Below are positions 1 through 12,500 of a DNA stretch of 64,000 nucleotides, one piece after another (within the stretch, counting starts at the first letter, position 1; every line of letters begins with the position of its first letter). The notes under the pieces are model-generated. The model did not search any database, had not been told where the DNA came from, and saw nothing but the letters and a program-made list of their open reading frames with translations. The DNA lies in the NCBI GenBank assembly GCA_963377175.1, contig CAUJNA010003090.1:190001-254000 (forward strand), read 5' to 3'. The translations under genes were made by a program, and so were the position numbers. This DNA is from Effrenium voratum. Its lineage: Eukaryota; Sar; Dinophyceae; Suessiales; Symbiodiniaceae.

Positions 1-103
1 TTCCCTGGATTGGCCATAAATAAAACAGCCAAGAACTTGTGGGTTACCGCCAAAATGATCCAAACCCAAAACGGGACTAAGGTCCATGAACTCAGGGAGT
101 GAG
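1..103. mobile_element. Inverted-repeat element, family B, cut by window edge
   Basis: Begins inside the left end (TTCCCTGGATTGGCC) and ends GAACTCAGGGAGTGAG. The internal GGTTACCGCCAAAATG matches family B. Confidence 0.6.
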
Positions 104-492
104 CTTTTCGTTGGGAAGGGAAAAGACAAAGAAACTTACCGAAATTCGGGGGCCGATTCCTATTTTAAGGCCCCTAGTGAATGAAAGGGAGGGGGTGGTC
201 AAATACAGTCTGTTTTTTGGTAAACCAAATGGCAACCACGCAAAAACGATAGTTGCCAAACCATGTCGCTTTCAAACATGATGCAAAATGTCGTTTTGCA
301 GGCTCTGTACTCTTGATAGCCATGCCTAAAACCGGAGATTCCCTAGTAACGACGTCATGAAAGCTCATTTTACCTCCCAAGCTCACCATAACCTAGGCAA
401 CTCGAATACCACTAGAAAACCCAGGAGCCACAACCACCCCCCAATCTTGGCCGGCCAACACCGCATGGGGCCGCGCAGCGTGGAGTGCTCGC
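28..492. other. Left edge
   Basis: After the family B copy, unstructured intron-like sequence; no further exon seen. Confidence 0.4.
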
Positions 493-532
493 CTGCCACA
501 CGAAGTCGAAGAGCGCAAAGGCAGGCAGCAAC
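493..532 (-). CDS. Exon: [13 protein letters not shown]
   Basis: Acceptor CTTCGTAG|G, GC donor CAG|GCGAGC, or G|GTGTTG at 462; phase 2 in, 13 codons ([13 protein letters not shown]). Hydrophobic and aromatic. The last exon I can place; the gene continues left of the window. Confidence 0.5.
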
Positions 533-3500
533 CTACGAAGCTGGAACGAGCCTAGGCCTATATCAGTTCCTTTGGGTGGCGTTCTCTCTGTGGATTGGTC
601 TTGAAGGAAATTCACAAGAAACCGATTTGAGGTCAACCTTGCTTCTGTGGTTGTTTTATGTTTATTTAGTTATTCATTTTTAGGGGGGGGGTTCACCTGT
701 TGGTTGATGTTTGAAAGGGAAACCAAAAGGACACCAATATAAGATCCTCTTCTCGTGGCAGCGCGGTTTCCCTGTTCTTGGTTGGTGTCTGCGGGAGTCC
801 GAAAGCAAATCAACCACCACCCTCAGAGGATGCTTTTCGGAAGTGATTCGACAAGATGCCAAAGGGAAAACCACCCAGTTTCAGGGTTCCCATATTCTCA
901 GACAAATCAACATGTAGTTTCCGAAGCGGGGATTGAAAGGAAGGAAACAGAGGCGGGCCAGAACAAGTTCTTAGAGTGCTTGGAGCAGCCCTTGAAGAAA
1001 TATGTTCAGGCAGTTCCGGCAGCCGTCTAAAGTGCAAGTGATCGACCCAAAAAAAGGTCCAAATGTGAGGATCCATGGCAACATCCCAGGGCATTTCACA
1101 TGTTCTGAAGACTGCCAGCCATCTAATCTCAAGAACACACCCCTTACTCACATTCTGGACATATCATTGGGGTGAAAGGGCTTGCGCTTTCTTTCTTTGC
1201 TTCTTTCAAAGGGGAAGCCTGGAATAGGTTCAATTTATTTCAAACGGCAACCAATCATCTTTGGAAATGAGGGTACCCATTTTGGGTTGGTTTCAAAGGG
1301 AAACTAAAGGGACAACTCACAAGCAAACAAAAACACCCAAGTGCATCCTTGCTGGCCGGCCGGCCTGACCACGCTGCTGCCAGAAAGGGAGTCGTACCTG
1401 GATTCCCGCCGAAACAAAGGGGATCAAACCCCACACAAGGGCTTGATGTTTCCTTGTGTTTCTCCCTACGTGTTCTTTTGTTGGACATCCGTTAAACGAC
1501 GTGACAAAAAACCATGCACAAAATAACACATCCCTTAGCCCTTCCCAAAAACCGCGGCCTATCTTCCGCGTGCGACCTCCAATGAGAATGAGCGTCCACT
1601 GTCAGGGGATCTATATAAGATGCTTTCCACTGCCCCCCAAACCACTACCCCCAAGGGTTTTCTGGGATATACAGCCAATAGCCACCATATAAATGGTACA
1701 TATCCCAATGGAGACCATCTTAGAGGGGACTATTCTTATCAAAACCTACACCTTGCAGGATGCTGCCTTTCCTGAAACCAACAAGGGCAAAGCCCGGAAA
1801 AGTGACACACCAAACAGGATTCCAGCGTCTCCAAGAAAGAAACCAGCCTCTGGTTTCCCCTGATACAATCAACCAAAACGGAGAAGAAAAAAACAAAACA
1901 TGAGCCCACCTGGTATCCCCAATGGCCGCGCAGCCCCCTGGAACCCTCCGCAATGCTTCCTGAAAGCTTCTCCGAACTACCGCAGACCATATTTGGGCCT
2001 ATCGACCTCAAAACTTTTAGCTGTTGAGAATAGAACCGGCACCAAGGAGCCGCATCTGCCTTCGGCTTCGAGCGAGCCGACATTTTTCCGAGCCAAAGCG
2101 CATGATGATGGCCTTGGAGCCCGCCAGGAGCTGCTTCTCCAATGCGCGGCGGAAGATCTCCTAGCATCGAGAAGGTATGTCTTCTTTTGAGGGACCCCCA
2201 AAATGGGCGGGTTTTCCTTGTGGTTTCCCTTCAAGACCACCAAAAGATGGGTTCTCTCAAAAAGAAAAGACGAGCCACCCATTTGGGTATGTGCCCAAAT
2301 TTGGGGTGGAGGGGTGCCAATGCAGGGCAAAATGGACCCTACAAATCAGTCTGTCAGCTCTGTCAAATCAGTCCTCTGGGTCTGTGGAAGCATCTGCCTC
2401 TGGCAGCTGCTGCGCAGCATCCACCTGCTTGCTCAGAGAAAGCGCACCACTGGAGGTCTAGATGAATTTAAGGGGGTTCAACATATCATGTCATATTTTG
2501 TATATCACATATATATATATATATAATATATATATATATATTTCCTACCATGTATATCGATATATACACATCCAAGGAGTAGAACCACACCTGGGCCAAA
2601 TCCATCCCACCCCCCAGCCCCGGAAACCTCAGCGATGGTGGCGCCGCACTTCTGGACCTTCGATCGGCATCCGAGGGGCGCTTGCCGGCCGCCTCTTGTT
2701 GGGCTCCCAGACGGACGTGTCCAGTTTGTCATGGGTGCCCCTTTAAGGGGTGGACGTAAAAGGAAACCAAAGCAGAACCACAACCCCCTCGTGAGACAAA
2801 AGAGGACACTCAGGTCTTGGAATTGTAAGATGTGTAGTGCCATTTTGCACATGGCGGCGGCATGGCGGTTAGGTGTTCCCCAATGTCCCTGTAAACCGCT
2901 CCCCAAGAAAGGTAGCCTCAAAGAAACACACACACACACCCATATGGGGGGTGTTTATCCAAAACGTTTGGATGGTCTTGGGGAACAAACAACAACAGCC
3001 AAAATGCCAAAACCCGGCCCAAACTTGTTGTCCCAAAGAATCCTCCACGGATCAACAGGGTCTGTGGGATACCACCTAAACATCCACCTACATGTAGAAA
3101 CCTTTGAAACAACGAAAGGTGGCTTTGGGGTGTCAACATGTATCCCTTGTCCGCAAAAGGACTACAAGTATAAGCTTTTGGGATCCTGACTAGACATGGT
3201 TCATGGGAACCGGGAAAAGCCAAAGGTGAAATTCCATGGGTAAAACTAGAAGATGTGCTTTTTGATCCATGAAACTCGCCTCCACTCGACTAGAACAACT
3301 TGACTGGGTGCAGCGAAGGCACCACCATGGCGCTCACTGCGCAGGCGCAGGCGAGGCTAACCGCGTCCACGGCGATCCAAGCGTGCAGCGCATCGACGGT
3401 GCCCAAAACCGGTAGCTGCTGGCTGATGCACCTAGCTTCGAATGGGATGCGCCGAAGGGGGGTTGCACTGAGTCTGAGGTTAGGCCTATAGACGTGCGGG

Positions 3501-6500
3501 TTCACACCAAAGGTCCAGTCATGATGGATGGACCAAATTACCGGTAGGGAATTGGGGTCACTCACCACATTCCCATGTCAGATGTGTTGGATTCCGGTGC
3601 AACCCCGGGTTGCAAGGGTTGCAATAAACATGCAAACATATGACGTTTTCACATTTTCGTGGAAGCATTTGATGGTGAGAATGTGTAGAAGCCACAGCCA
3701 GCGCGCGGTTGGGACCTCCGCGATGTATTTCGGCTAACATTTGGCGCAAGTAAAGATGCCACCAAAGCGCAGCGCTGAAACTGGGACTCTTTGTCTAGAG
3801 AAGGAAGGGTCTGACATATGAACAGCTTGGGGTCTTTGGTGTCAGAAAGAGTGGAGCCAAAATGGTGGTGCACTCCCTTTTGGCTTTCTGCTTGAACCGT
3901 TCCTGAAAGAGAACGCGATGAACATCGCAGGCGGTTTACAGTCTTGGGTGTGCAGGTTTTGGTGCTACCCGTTTTTGGAGTGGGCTTCATCGAGGCTCCT
4001 CCACTTGGCGACAGAAGCATATGGTCCATTGGCTTCTCCAAAACCCCGATAGAAACATGGCCAAACGCAACGGGCCCAATATGGTCTACCCTTGCTGTTT
4101 GGTCGTTTTGAGGTTCGGAGAAACCATTTTAATGGAGTCCCAAACAAGAACATAAAACCTGAAAGAGAATTCTTGCTTGAACCGGATGGTCCTCCAGGGG
4201 TCCCTTTCAAGTTCCATGTTTGTTTCTTGGAGACGCGGTCAGGGAACCCCAATAAAGATCATTTCATGGTTCTCTTTGGGTCCCTTCAAAGCAACCCCAA
4301 AAGGGAACCTTTTCACACTCACATAGGTTCCCCCTCCGGGTGTTCAACCGCAGAGCCGCCTGGTTCCATAGGACGTGACGAGAGCAATGACGTCCAGGGA
4401 CAGGATCAAGCCGCTGAGCGCTAGGCGGGCGATGTTGTCACCCCACATGACCTGCAAAGAGCCGGGCTCTCATCCAAGGGCAGCCTATTCTCGCCTAAAC
4501 AAGCAAACCCAGCGAAAACACAAAACAAATCGTAGCTTGGGGACAGCAGTTAGACGAGGTATCCCCAAACAATAGAAAAGACGGTTGGATAACCCTTGGT
4601 GGGTGTGCCCACTAGGGCTGGTCACTAATGTTATCACCCGATTATTCATGTGACGGTGAATAATTAAAAGTGTTTTTCCTTCTTCCGGTTCGCCCCCATT
4701 GTTGAGGGGTACCAGAATAACTGAAAGTTGTTTTGCCCGGGGGGGGGGGGGGGGGGAATTCCAAAAAACAATCCACAAATCAATTTGAATTTAAAAAACC
4801 ATCCCGCCCAAACAATCACCAAACAATCACCCAAAATATAACTGTCAGTTGCTTTACTAAAAAGCATTCCCCTTTTAATTGGTGGCCCACTTACTTAAAA
4901 GCATTCCCCTTTCAACTGGTGGCCACTTGCTTAAAAGCATTCCCCTTTCAATTGGTGGCCCACTTGCTTAAAAGCATTCCCCTTTCAATTGGTTTCTTTC
5001 TAGCTCAAGCCCTCCCTGGCTGAAAGGCACACCCTTTGAATGGCTACTAACGTAATTAGTATTCCAAAAAGTATGCTCAGGAAGAAGTGGTTGCAATACT
5101 AAAGTAGTATTCCACAAAGTATGCTCAAGAAGAAGTGGTTGCAATACAAAAATAGAATTGCCAAAAGGAAGTGGCTGCAATACTAAAGTAGAATTGGGCC
5201 CTAAAATCCTCCATTGTTTGGACGTCCCAAAAGTGAGTCTGCATTTTTCTGGCGCCTCCATTGTTCAGGGGGGGGGGCCCTTTATTAATCAAGTTGTAGC
5301 ATTAAGTGCCAAGTGGGTTGCACATAGGCCCTAATTGAATGCTTAACCGTAACCCCTTGGCATGGACCCTTGGCCAGGGATTGCATGACCCCTCAACGGT
5401 CAACGAGGGTTGTTATAACCAACACAAAACGGGTTGCCCAGGCCCTAGAAACACTGACACCACCACGAAGGAACATTGACTTCCATTTGCATAAGCCCCC
5501 TGGAAAAACAAATGGGAGAAAAAAACATATTACCAGTGGTGATAGATCCCTTTAACACCAACAAGGAAAAATACAACATATTCTCAAGCAAATAAACAAA
5601 AATAGTGTGGTCCTCTTGTCTTCATGTTCGAAGGGCCTGTTTGGCAGTGAACACACATAGGTTTTGTCTAGGGGTTGACTCGGTGTAAGCATTTGCTTCA
5701 GTTCCCAAGCCTCATTCCCCGGATCCGGTTTTGAGAAGCACGCCGAACCTACCTCAGCTGTTTTTGATCCATATCTTGCGAACCGCCAAGACTCACTTGC
5801 TGAGCGGATTGGCCGAAACACGTCTGCACTTTTGATTTACCACTAAGATGGTCTTCCCAAAAAGCTCGAACTCAGCGAGTGAGGAGATGCAAAACAATGG
5901 TCAAACAGATCAAGGGGTCTGGGATGTGGGGAACCTTGTTGGGAGCAAATCTATCCAAGCTTTTGCACCCACCAAACCTTCAAATGCAAGCTACGTAGCT
6001 TTAAACGATTTTAAACGCGAACATAGGAATCTCCTGAAATGCTTGACTTTCTTTCCCCTCAACAAAACAGCTTGGTGGTATCCCCAGCTGCCGCGGGAAG
6101 TTCCTGGAACCCTCCAGATCCCTGAAAGCTCCGAGCCTCCCCAGAGCCTGTTTGGGGGTTTGGGGACGCCGTAACGTGTGTGGGTTTCAGGCAGTTTCAG
6201 GCAGAAACAAAGCAGCCCAAAACAGCCTGATAAACCAATTGTGCTGAGAGGTGTGCGCCAACCCAAAAATCACAACTGCCCGAAATGTCCTGGGAAACAC
6301 CTCGTTCGCTCAATCCCCTGTTAAAGGCCACCTATGCGCACATGGGGTGTGTTTCCCCAAATAGGCCCGTTTAAGGGCTCTCTAATAAAACCAATCTAAA
6401 CCAGTGGAACCCATCTGCTTCTAGCCAAACTCACCGATGAAAGGACACCTATGCGAACTCTCCAAGGATCCGAAGCTAGGGGTAAGTCAAACCCCAGACT

Positions 6501-9500
6501 TGAGAGAAGGAGCTCGGAGCCGCAACAGGACACCCATGCTGTGCGTTGCGCCATCCCTTGCCTTAAGCTGCACAGGTGCCATCAGCCCAGCCAGCAGCAT
6601 GGTCAGCGGCGGCAGGTGCTCCGAGAGGTTGAAGCGAGTCTCTGGGAGACGCGCGCCCAGCCTCGGCGTAAGGACCAGATGGAGTCCCCAAGGGGTGGTC
6701 CAGGGGGTGGGGGGAGTCCCAAATGCTACCTAAGGCTTTGTAAGGAACCCTCGGCACATAAGGAACCCTGGCAGCCGAAAGGCTCTGAACTACCCACCCC
6801 TCCTTGTACCTACCTACCCCCTTCAGCAGAAAATATGGACTGGCTGCCTACCATGGTAGCTGGATGCGCTTGCTTGATTTTCTGAGTCCCCGTCAAGGAC
6901 CAAATGGGTATGTGTTGTTTGAGGCGATTTGCTCGCGCTTGGCTTACAGCGCAAAACAAACGGACCACCATTCTTGGGGTCTTTCTGGAAATCCCAGGCC
7001 AGGCACGTCCATTTTGTTCATGCTGCAAAAGGAAAGTGAGTAAGTTTTTTGCGTTGTTTGTGGTGGAAATCAGGTACCATCGGGGGGTGGGTAGTTGAGA
7101 GCCCCTTTCGGGTTCCTCCGAGTTGCCTAGGATTCCTTGGGGGGAGCTTTATTGGAACCCGCCTTGTTTGGACCACCCCTCAAAACTGATATCACTGATA
7201 TCCAAATGAAAGGTTGCCCTCTGGGCTAACACGGAATCCAAATGCGAGGAAAGCCCCCATCCTTTTCAAAGGAAGCTTACATGCCGCCTTTCTGGGAGGG
7301 TAGCGAGAGGCCGACATAGGACATCCCCCCGTTAAAAAGTGAGATAGGGATGGGGAGGTAGCGTTGGAAAGGCGTAGTGTTGATTTTTTGTTTTTGTGGG
7401 CCATAATAAATAAAATTGGAGACCGCCTTTACCCTCCTCATTGTATAAGGCCGGCGACTGGACGGGTGTGTTGATAAATTTGCGTTTGGCACTTCACATC
7501 AGGTAACCCCTAATTGTGGAGGTTTGGACGGACTTGAAAACCACCCCAATTGGAGGGACGCTGACGACAGGGCCTCCACTACTCCCAAGCTCCAAACCGC
7601 AAGCCAATCAAAGGCATGACTGACACCATCCCCCCCACCCCCCGCCACAAAGCTCCTCTGGAATGGCACTTGAAACGCTAAAATGTTCCTCTTGAAAGGG
7701 ACCCAGGTGGTCAGATTTCATGTTACCCTCAAAACCACTAACATGCAACCCACCACCAAAACATGTTCCCTGTTGAAGGACAAATGTCTAAACCAGGATC
7801 CCTTTGTGAGGGTTCATGTTAGTGGACAAGAGGGCAGGTGGGAGAGTAGATCTCCAAATGGTTTTCCTTGGCATTCGGGTTCGCTCTTTGATTGGCACCT
7901 GGCGCCTTCTTTTGAGTGCAGATCAAACATAGGGAGCCGCGCCCTTGAGATGATTTCAACTCTCAACCCTTTGCTCGCCAAGCAAAAATGATCCTCCCAA
8001 GTTCTAGAGGCCAGCCCTGAAATCTGTTTCCAAAGGTGCTTGTGCAGGGCTCCAACCATGGGAAGTGAGCCAAGGACGGCCGGAAATGGTTGGAACTCTA
8101 TGACACTCACCCGGAGGGGCGGAGCGCCTACAAGCCCAACCTTTGATTCAAGTGGCAAAGGATGATATGAGGCAAAGTAGATGCCACTACTTTCTTGATA
8201 TCCGCAAGTGAAAAGGATGACAGAGCTTAAATGGGACAAACAGGTCAGCCTTTCCAACAGGTGCATAGTGGGGTCTCTTCTTTGTTTGTTTTTTCTTGGT
8301 TTGGGGTTATTTAAAAGGGAAACCACAGGAAAACCACGTTTTTGGGGGTGCCCGCAAAAAGACAAACCTCCTAGCCTTCAGGCCGGACGGGGCGACCCTT
8401 GCAGGGGAGCTCTCATTTTAGGTGCTTGAATTTGGGGCCCTCTGACTGACAATCTAGGAAACGCTAGGAAAGGGGTTGGCTCCAAGGAAAGCTTACAAGC
8501 TGTTTTTGTTCGCCTCTTCTTTCCAAGCGTCCTTCTGTTTGAATGGCAACAAGACAACAGGCTGTGAGTAGTGGCTTCTCAGAAGAGCGAAGGGTGAACA
8601 GCAAGGCGCATCAACTTTTGGAGGTGTCTGGGTGTTTCCAGCCATGGGACTAGAATCCTGCCGACCAAACATGGAACCCACCAACGGCTCCCTTCTAGAG
8701 GAACACAGTCTTCCAGGACCCCCACGCCCCCTCCCCCCCAAGTTATCATTCCATCCTTGTAGGTGGGAGGGTAATATGGTTGCCATTGATTCTAGTCAAG
8801 GCCGAAGAGTCCGCACTGTAGCATGTCAACTGGCTGTGGGTAGCAGATAGGTACCCAACATGGAAGCCTGGTTAATGGAAACAAGGACTAAAGCTTAGGT
8901 CCCTCGGATGGTGTAACTTTGACCCAGCCCATATTCGACTGAAGTCAGCCACTGGTACCCCTTTCATTTGTTGGCTTTAGCATGGACCCTGGCTCTGGCT
9001 GAACATCTCGCTTGCGAAGCAGCAAGGTCGACTGGCTTTCAAGGCAAGTGAGGGATGGATCGGCTTTGCAAAATACAAGCAACAAAACAAGCAAGTGGAC
9101 GGTTTCTGGGCATAAAGTGTGCCAACTCAAGAGGAAAGTTCCAAGATAGTGAAAAAGACACCCTTCAAGACAGCAAGCAAGCAACCGCATTTGTTGGTTT
9201 GAAACCTCTAGCTGTTTGGCTATCTTAGAACCAGGAGAGTCTGCATAGACATCTGTGTGTTCTCTTGGTGTCTTCCTCCAGAAATGAGTAGTGTCCACAA
9301 AAGTGGAGAAAAACGCTTCAACTGCAGCTTTATCCGGAGGACCCTGCTACTGAGAGGAAACCCCAACACATCATCCCGTAAGGGAGACATCCGTTTACTA
9401 GGTGGGCCTTTGACCCCTGACAAAAGCTGGAACGAAACAAACAAGACATCTCAAAATTCAGGTGAGGCATGGCCAATCAGGTTGTGTCAACTGACATGGG

Positions 9501-12500
9501 ATTCTGGTGAGTAACCCCCTTTTCAATTGCTCATTTGGTAAGTGTGACCCATGTCATCTCCTTTACAGTAGGTAGACAACAGTGAACATTGAGCGTGGCT
9601 CAAAGACCCATAAACATGGTGAGGAACATGGTCTTGATCTCCTCCGTTGCCGCCTCCGCCTCCTCCTTGATGAGCGCTGGCACCTTCGTGCTCACAGAAG
9701 TCACCCGCAGCTCCAGCATGCGCCGGATGGTCTCCATCTGCATGAAACCTTTTCGATCCAAGGGCTGTTGTCGTTCCCTTTTACCCCCTTGGGATGCTTT
9801 CTGAACAGTACTTAGAATTTCGGAAAGGGAAACACTGTTGTTTGGGTGGGAATTGGTACTTGAGTGGACTGGGAAGTCCCTGGACTTTTGTTTCACAAAG
9901 ATGAGCTTCCCCAAAAGTGGCATCTGGCTGGATGGATGCAGGAGCAATACTTGCAGCCTGGAGCCTGCTCTAAAGTAAAGAAACCTCCGAAGCAAGTCCT
10001 TGGACAGGAATTCTCCACGTGGTTTTCCTGTGACAGGGTGACACCACAAGATGATTCCACACAACCAATCGCCATAGTTCAACATGGAACTTGGCAGGAG
10101 GGTCATGTGTCAAAAGCATAGTCTTCCAAAGACCGCTTGTCGGATCTCATGTTTTCTTGGGAGAAGCCAAGGAAAATGCGCATTCGACATAGCTTTCAGA
10201 CGATGAGCGGCTCAAGTGTAAATCTGGAAAGCGGTTTGGATGTGGCTTGTGTGGATCCACCCCTGTAAGGGGGAAGACCGGGTGAACATCCACAAAAAGC
10301 GCATCCAATCTGTTTGCTAGAGTAGAGACTTGGGCTACTTTATTTCTGGTCCACACGTCATAAGGCCAACCACTCGGACACAAAGGATGCTTAAAACTAC
10401 TGGCTCAGCTACCGCGTTGCTTCACTTGTTGCCAAGCTCACATATTTGAAAGTCATTGTCAAGTTGTCTTTGAACACAACCAGGATAACGAACAAACGCA
10501 ACATCATAGTGAGGAGAACGCTGCTGGAAGAAAATCGAGCACGAGACCCAAGGCTATGTGCGAAACCACTAACAAAACACTCGCACAACGGATTAACACG
10601 CCGCATAGTGATCAGACCGGTTCATACTTCTCTGACCGATTGACATGGAACATGGAAACCTCCAACCTTCGTTTCACAGACACTGGCAACCTGGGTATAG
10701 ATTTCGATTGGGGACGTGGTGAACATTAAGGGAATTTATGTCCGCGAGCTTTGGTTTCGCCTGCAACAAGCGAACTTTGTCTGGGCTGTTCCCGGATCTG
10801 CCAAAAGTCGAAAACTGTTCTTTTTCTGCATGGAAACCACGACTAAACCAACTAAAAAGCGAAAACACCTGAGGAACCGGACGGCTGGGAACAAGTGGTT
10901 CACCGGGAAAAAATTGCCAACCCCCAAAAGGGGCACGTCTTCCCCGACACTTTAGGTTTAAGAAAGCTGAGAGTTGCTTTTTGGTAGACTCCCTTCCTGA
11001 GATGTGAAAAACAAAACAGGAAGTAACTCACACTTTGTGCTTGCCACTAAAATGGAAACCAAAAACGTGACTGAAGTCCAGGAACTGCTACCCTCCAGGG
11101 ACCCCGGGCAAGTCAAAACACCCCTCCCACTTGAGAGAAGGAACTCGGAGCCACCTTGTCGTAGACCATCCGCCTAAGGCGACGCGCAGTCCAAAAAAAA
11201 GGAAACACGGGCCCCGAACCCACTGGGCAACCATTCTAGGAAAAACTTGTCTCAACAACACATGGTACCTCACACCTGATTGCGAGCCCCCCATGGGAAG
11301 TTGATTCACGGCCCTTTGCCGCTAAGCACTATTAGTCACGATTAAACTAGCTCCCCTTATTGTTGCTCTGAACCAGTGCATAACACAGGTTGATAATCCC
11401 CAAACAAAAAAACACAAACAGCCAAAGGACTTGAAAAGGGGCATCGAAGTGAAAGGGTCCCTGGTGCGCCCTTTGATTGGTTTGAATAACAACCTTTGCA
11501 CCATGGGGGACAAAGGGCAAACTATTGTTGGGGTTGCTTGACGTGGAAGGGACGCTCGCCCGCATAAAAACAAGCAGCAAATTGACCAAGTCAAAAGCAA
11601 ACAAACTCATATGGGCAAAAGCAGGACCAACAATTGCCTAACAACCCCACCCAAAACTGCAAACATGGGGAACACAACAAACTGGAAACAACACAACACA
11701 ACATGGGACACTATATGTTCCACCAAAAACAATGCACGGCGCCTTCGGATATTAGAAGTGAAGAAGCCCTTTACAACACACCAAGGGAAACACTCACCAT
11801 AAAACGAACCAACAAACAGCAAACTAACACCACACACACAGACAAAACACAGCCTGCAAACATGCTGAGTAGAGAAGACTTGGTTCGTCAAGCAAACTAC
11901 TAGACTTGCGCTCTCTCGCACAGGGAAGAGAGAGACCAGGCAGGGTCCCGGACACAAGAAACTGAACAAAGAAGCCCAGCCACCTGAACAAAGGAGAGCG
12001 AGCCAATCCAAGTTGCACAGGGATCAGAAAGTTGGTACCTGACAACCGTGGGAAACTTGTGTTGATCAACTTAAGACTCGCTCCGAGCAAGCCAAGCAAA
12101 AGATGCCACTTCAAGACTCACCCGCAAAATACTTGGAAAGGAGGGCCCAACCAACCCAATCCAAGTCAAAAGAAGGAACATCAGAACCAAAAACAGTGGA
12201 GGCAAAGACATCAGAGAACAACTCAGAAAATCAAAGTCAAACTAAATAGGTAAATTGAGCAACACATAGTAAACATGGAAGAAAACAAACGAAAACAAAA
12301 ACCAAAGGCAGATGTTTTTACTTGCTGGGCTGCAAGAACCCCCCAACATGGATTTCGACTTTCCTGTGGTGTCCCTTTAAATCACCAACGCCTCCAAAGG
12401 GGGCCCTCCAATAAATGGCCTCCAAAGGGTGCCCTCCAAAAAATTGGCCGTGCGCAGCTTGCGGCCCGAGAATCAACCAACCTTAGGGCGCACAAAAAAA

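Noticed and set aside
3649..4041. 130-codon minus ORF (Ser/Thr/Lys-rich)
   Set aside because: No matching splice sites; the CpG-rich end at 3690-3735 could not be phased.
8103..8125. Consensus donor GGTGAGTG with an adjacent 17-base open block
   Set aside because: Length is not a multiple of three for a phase 2 to phase 2 intron, and the longer variant has a stop.
11165..11184. Short block after a superb pyrimidine tract (reads ADGLRQ)
   Set aside because: No donor restores phase unless a GA donor is assumed, and it would interrupt the coiled coil.
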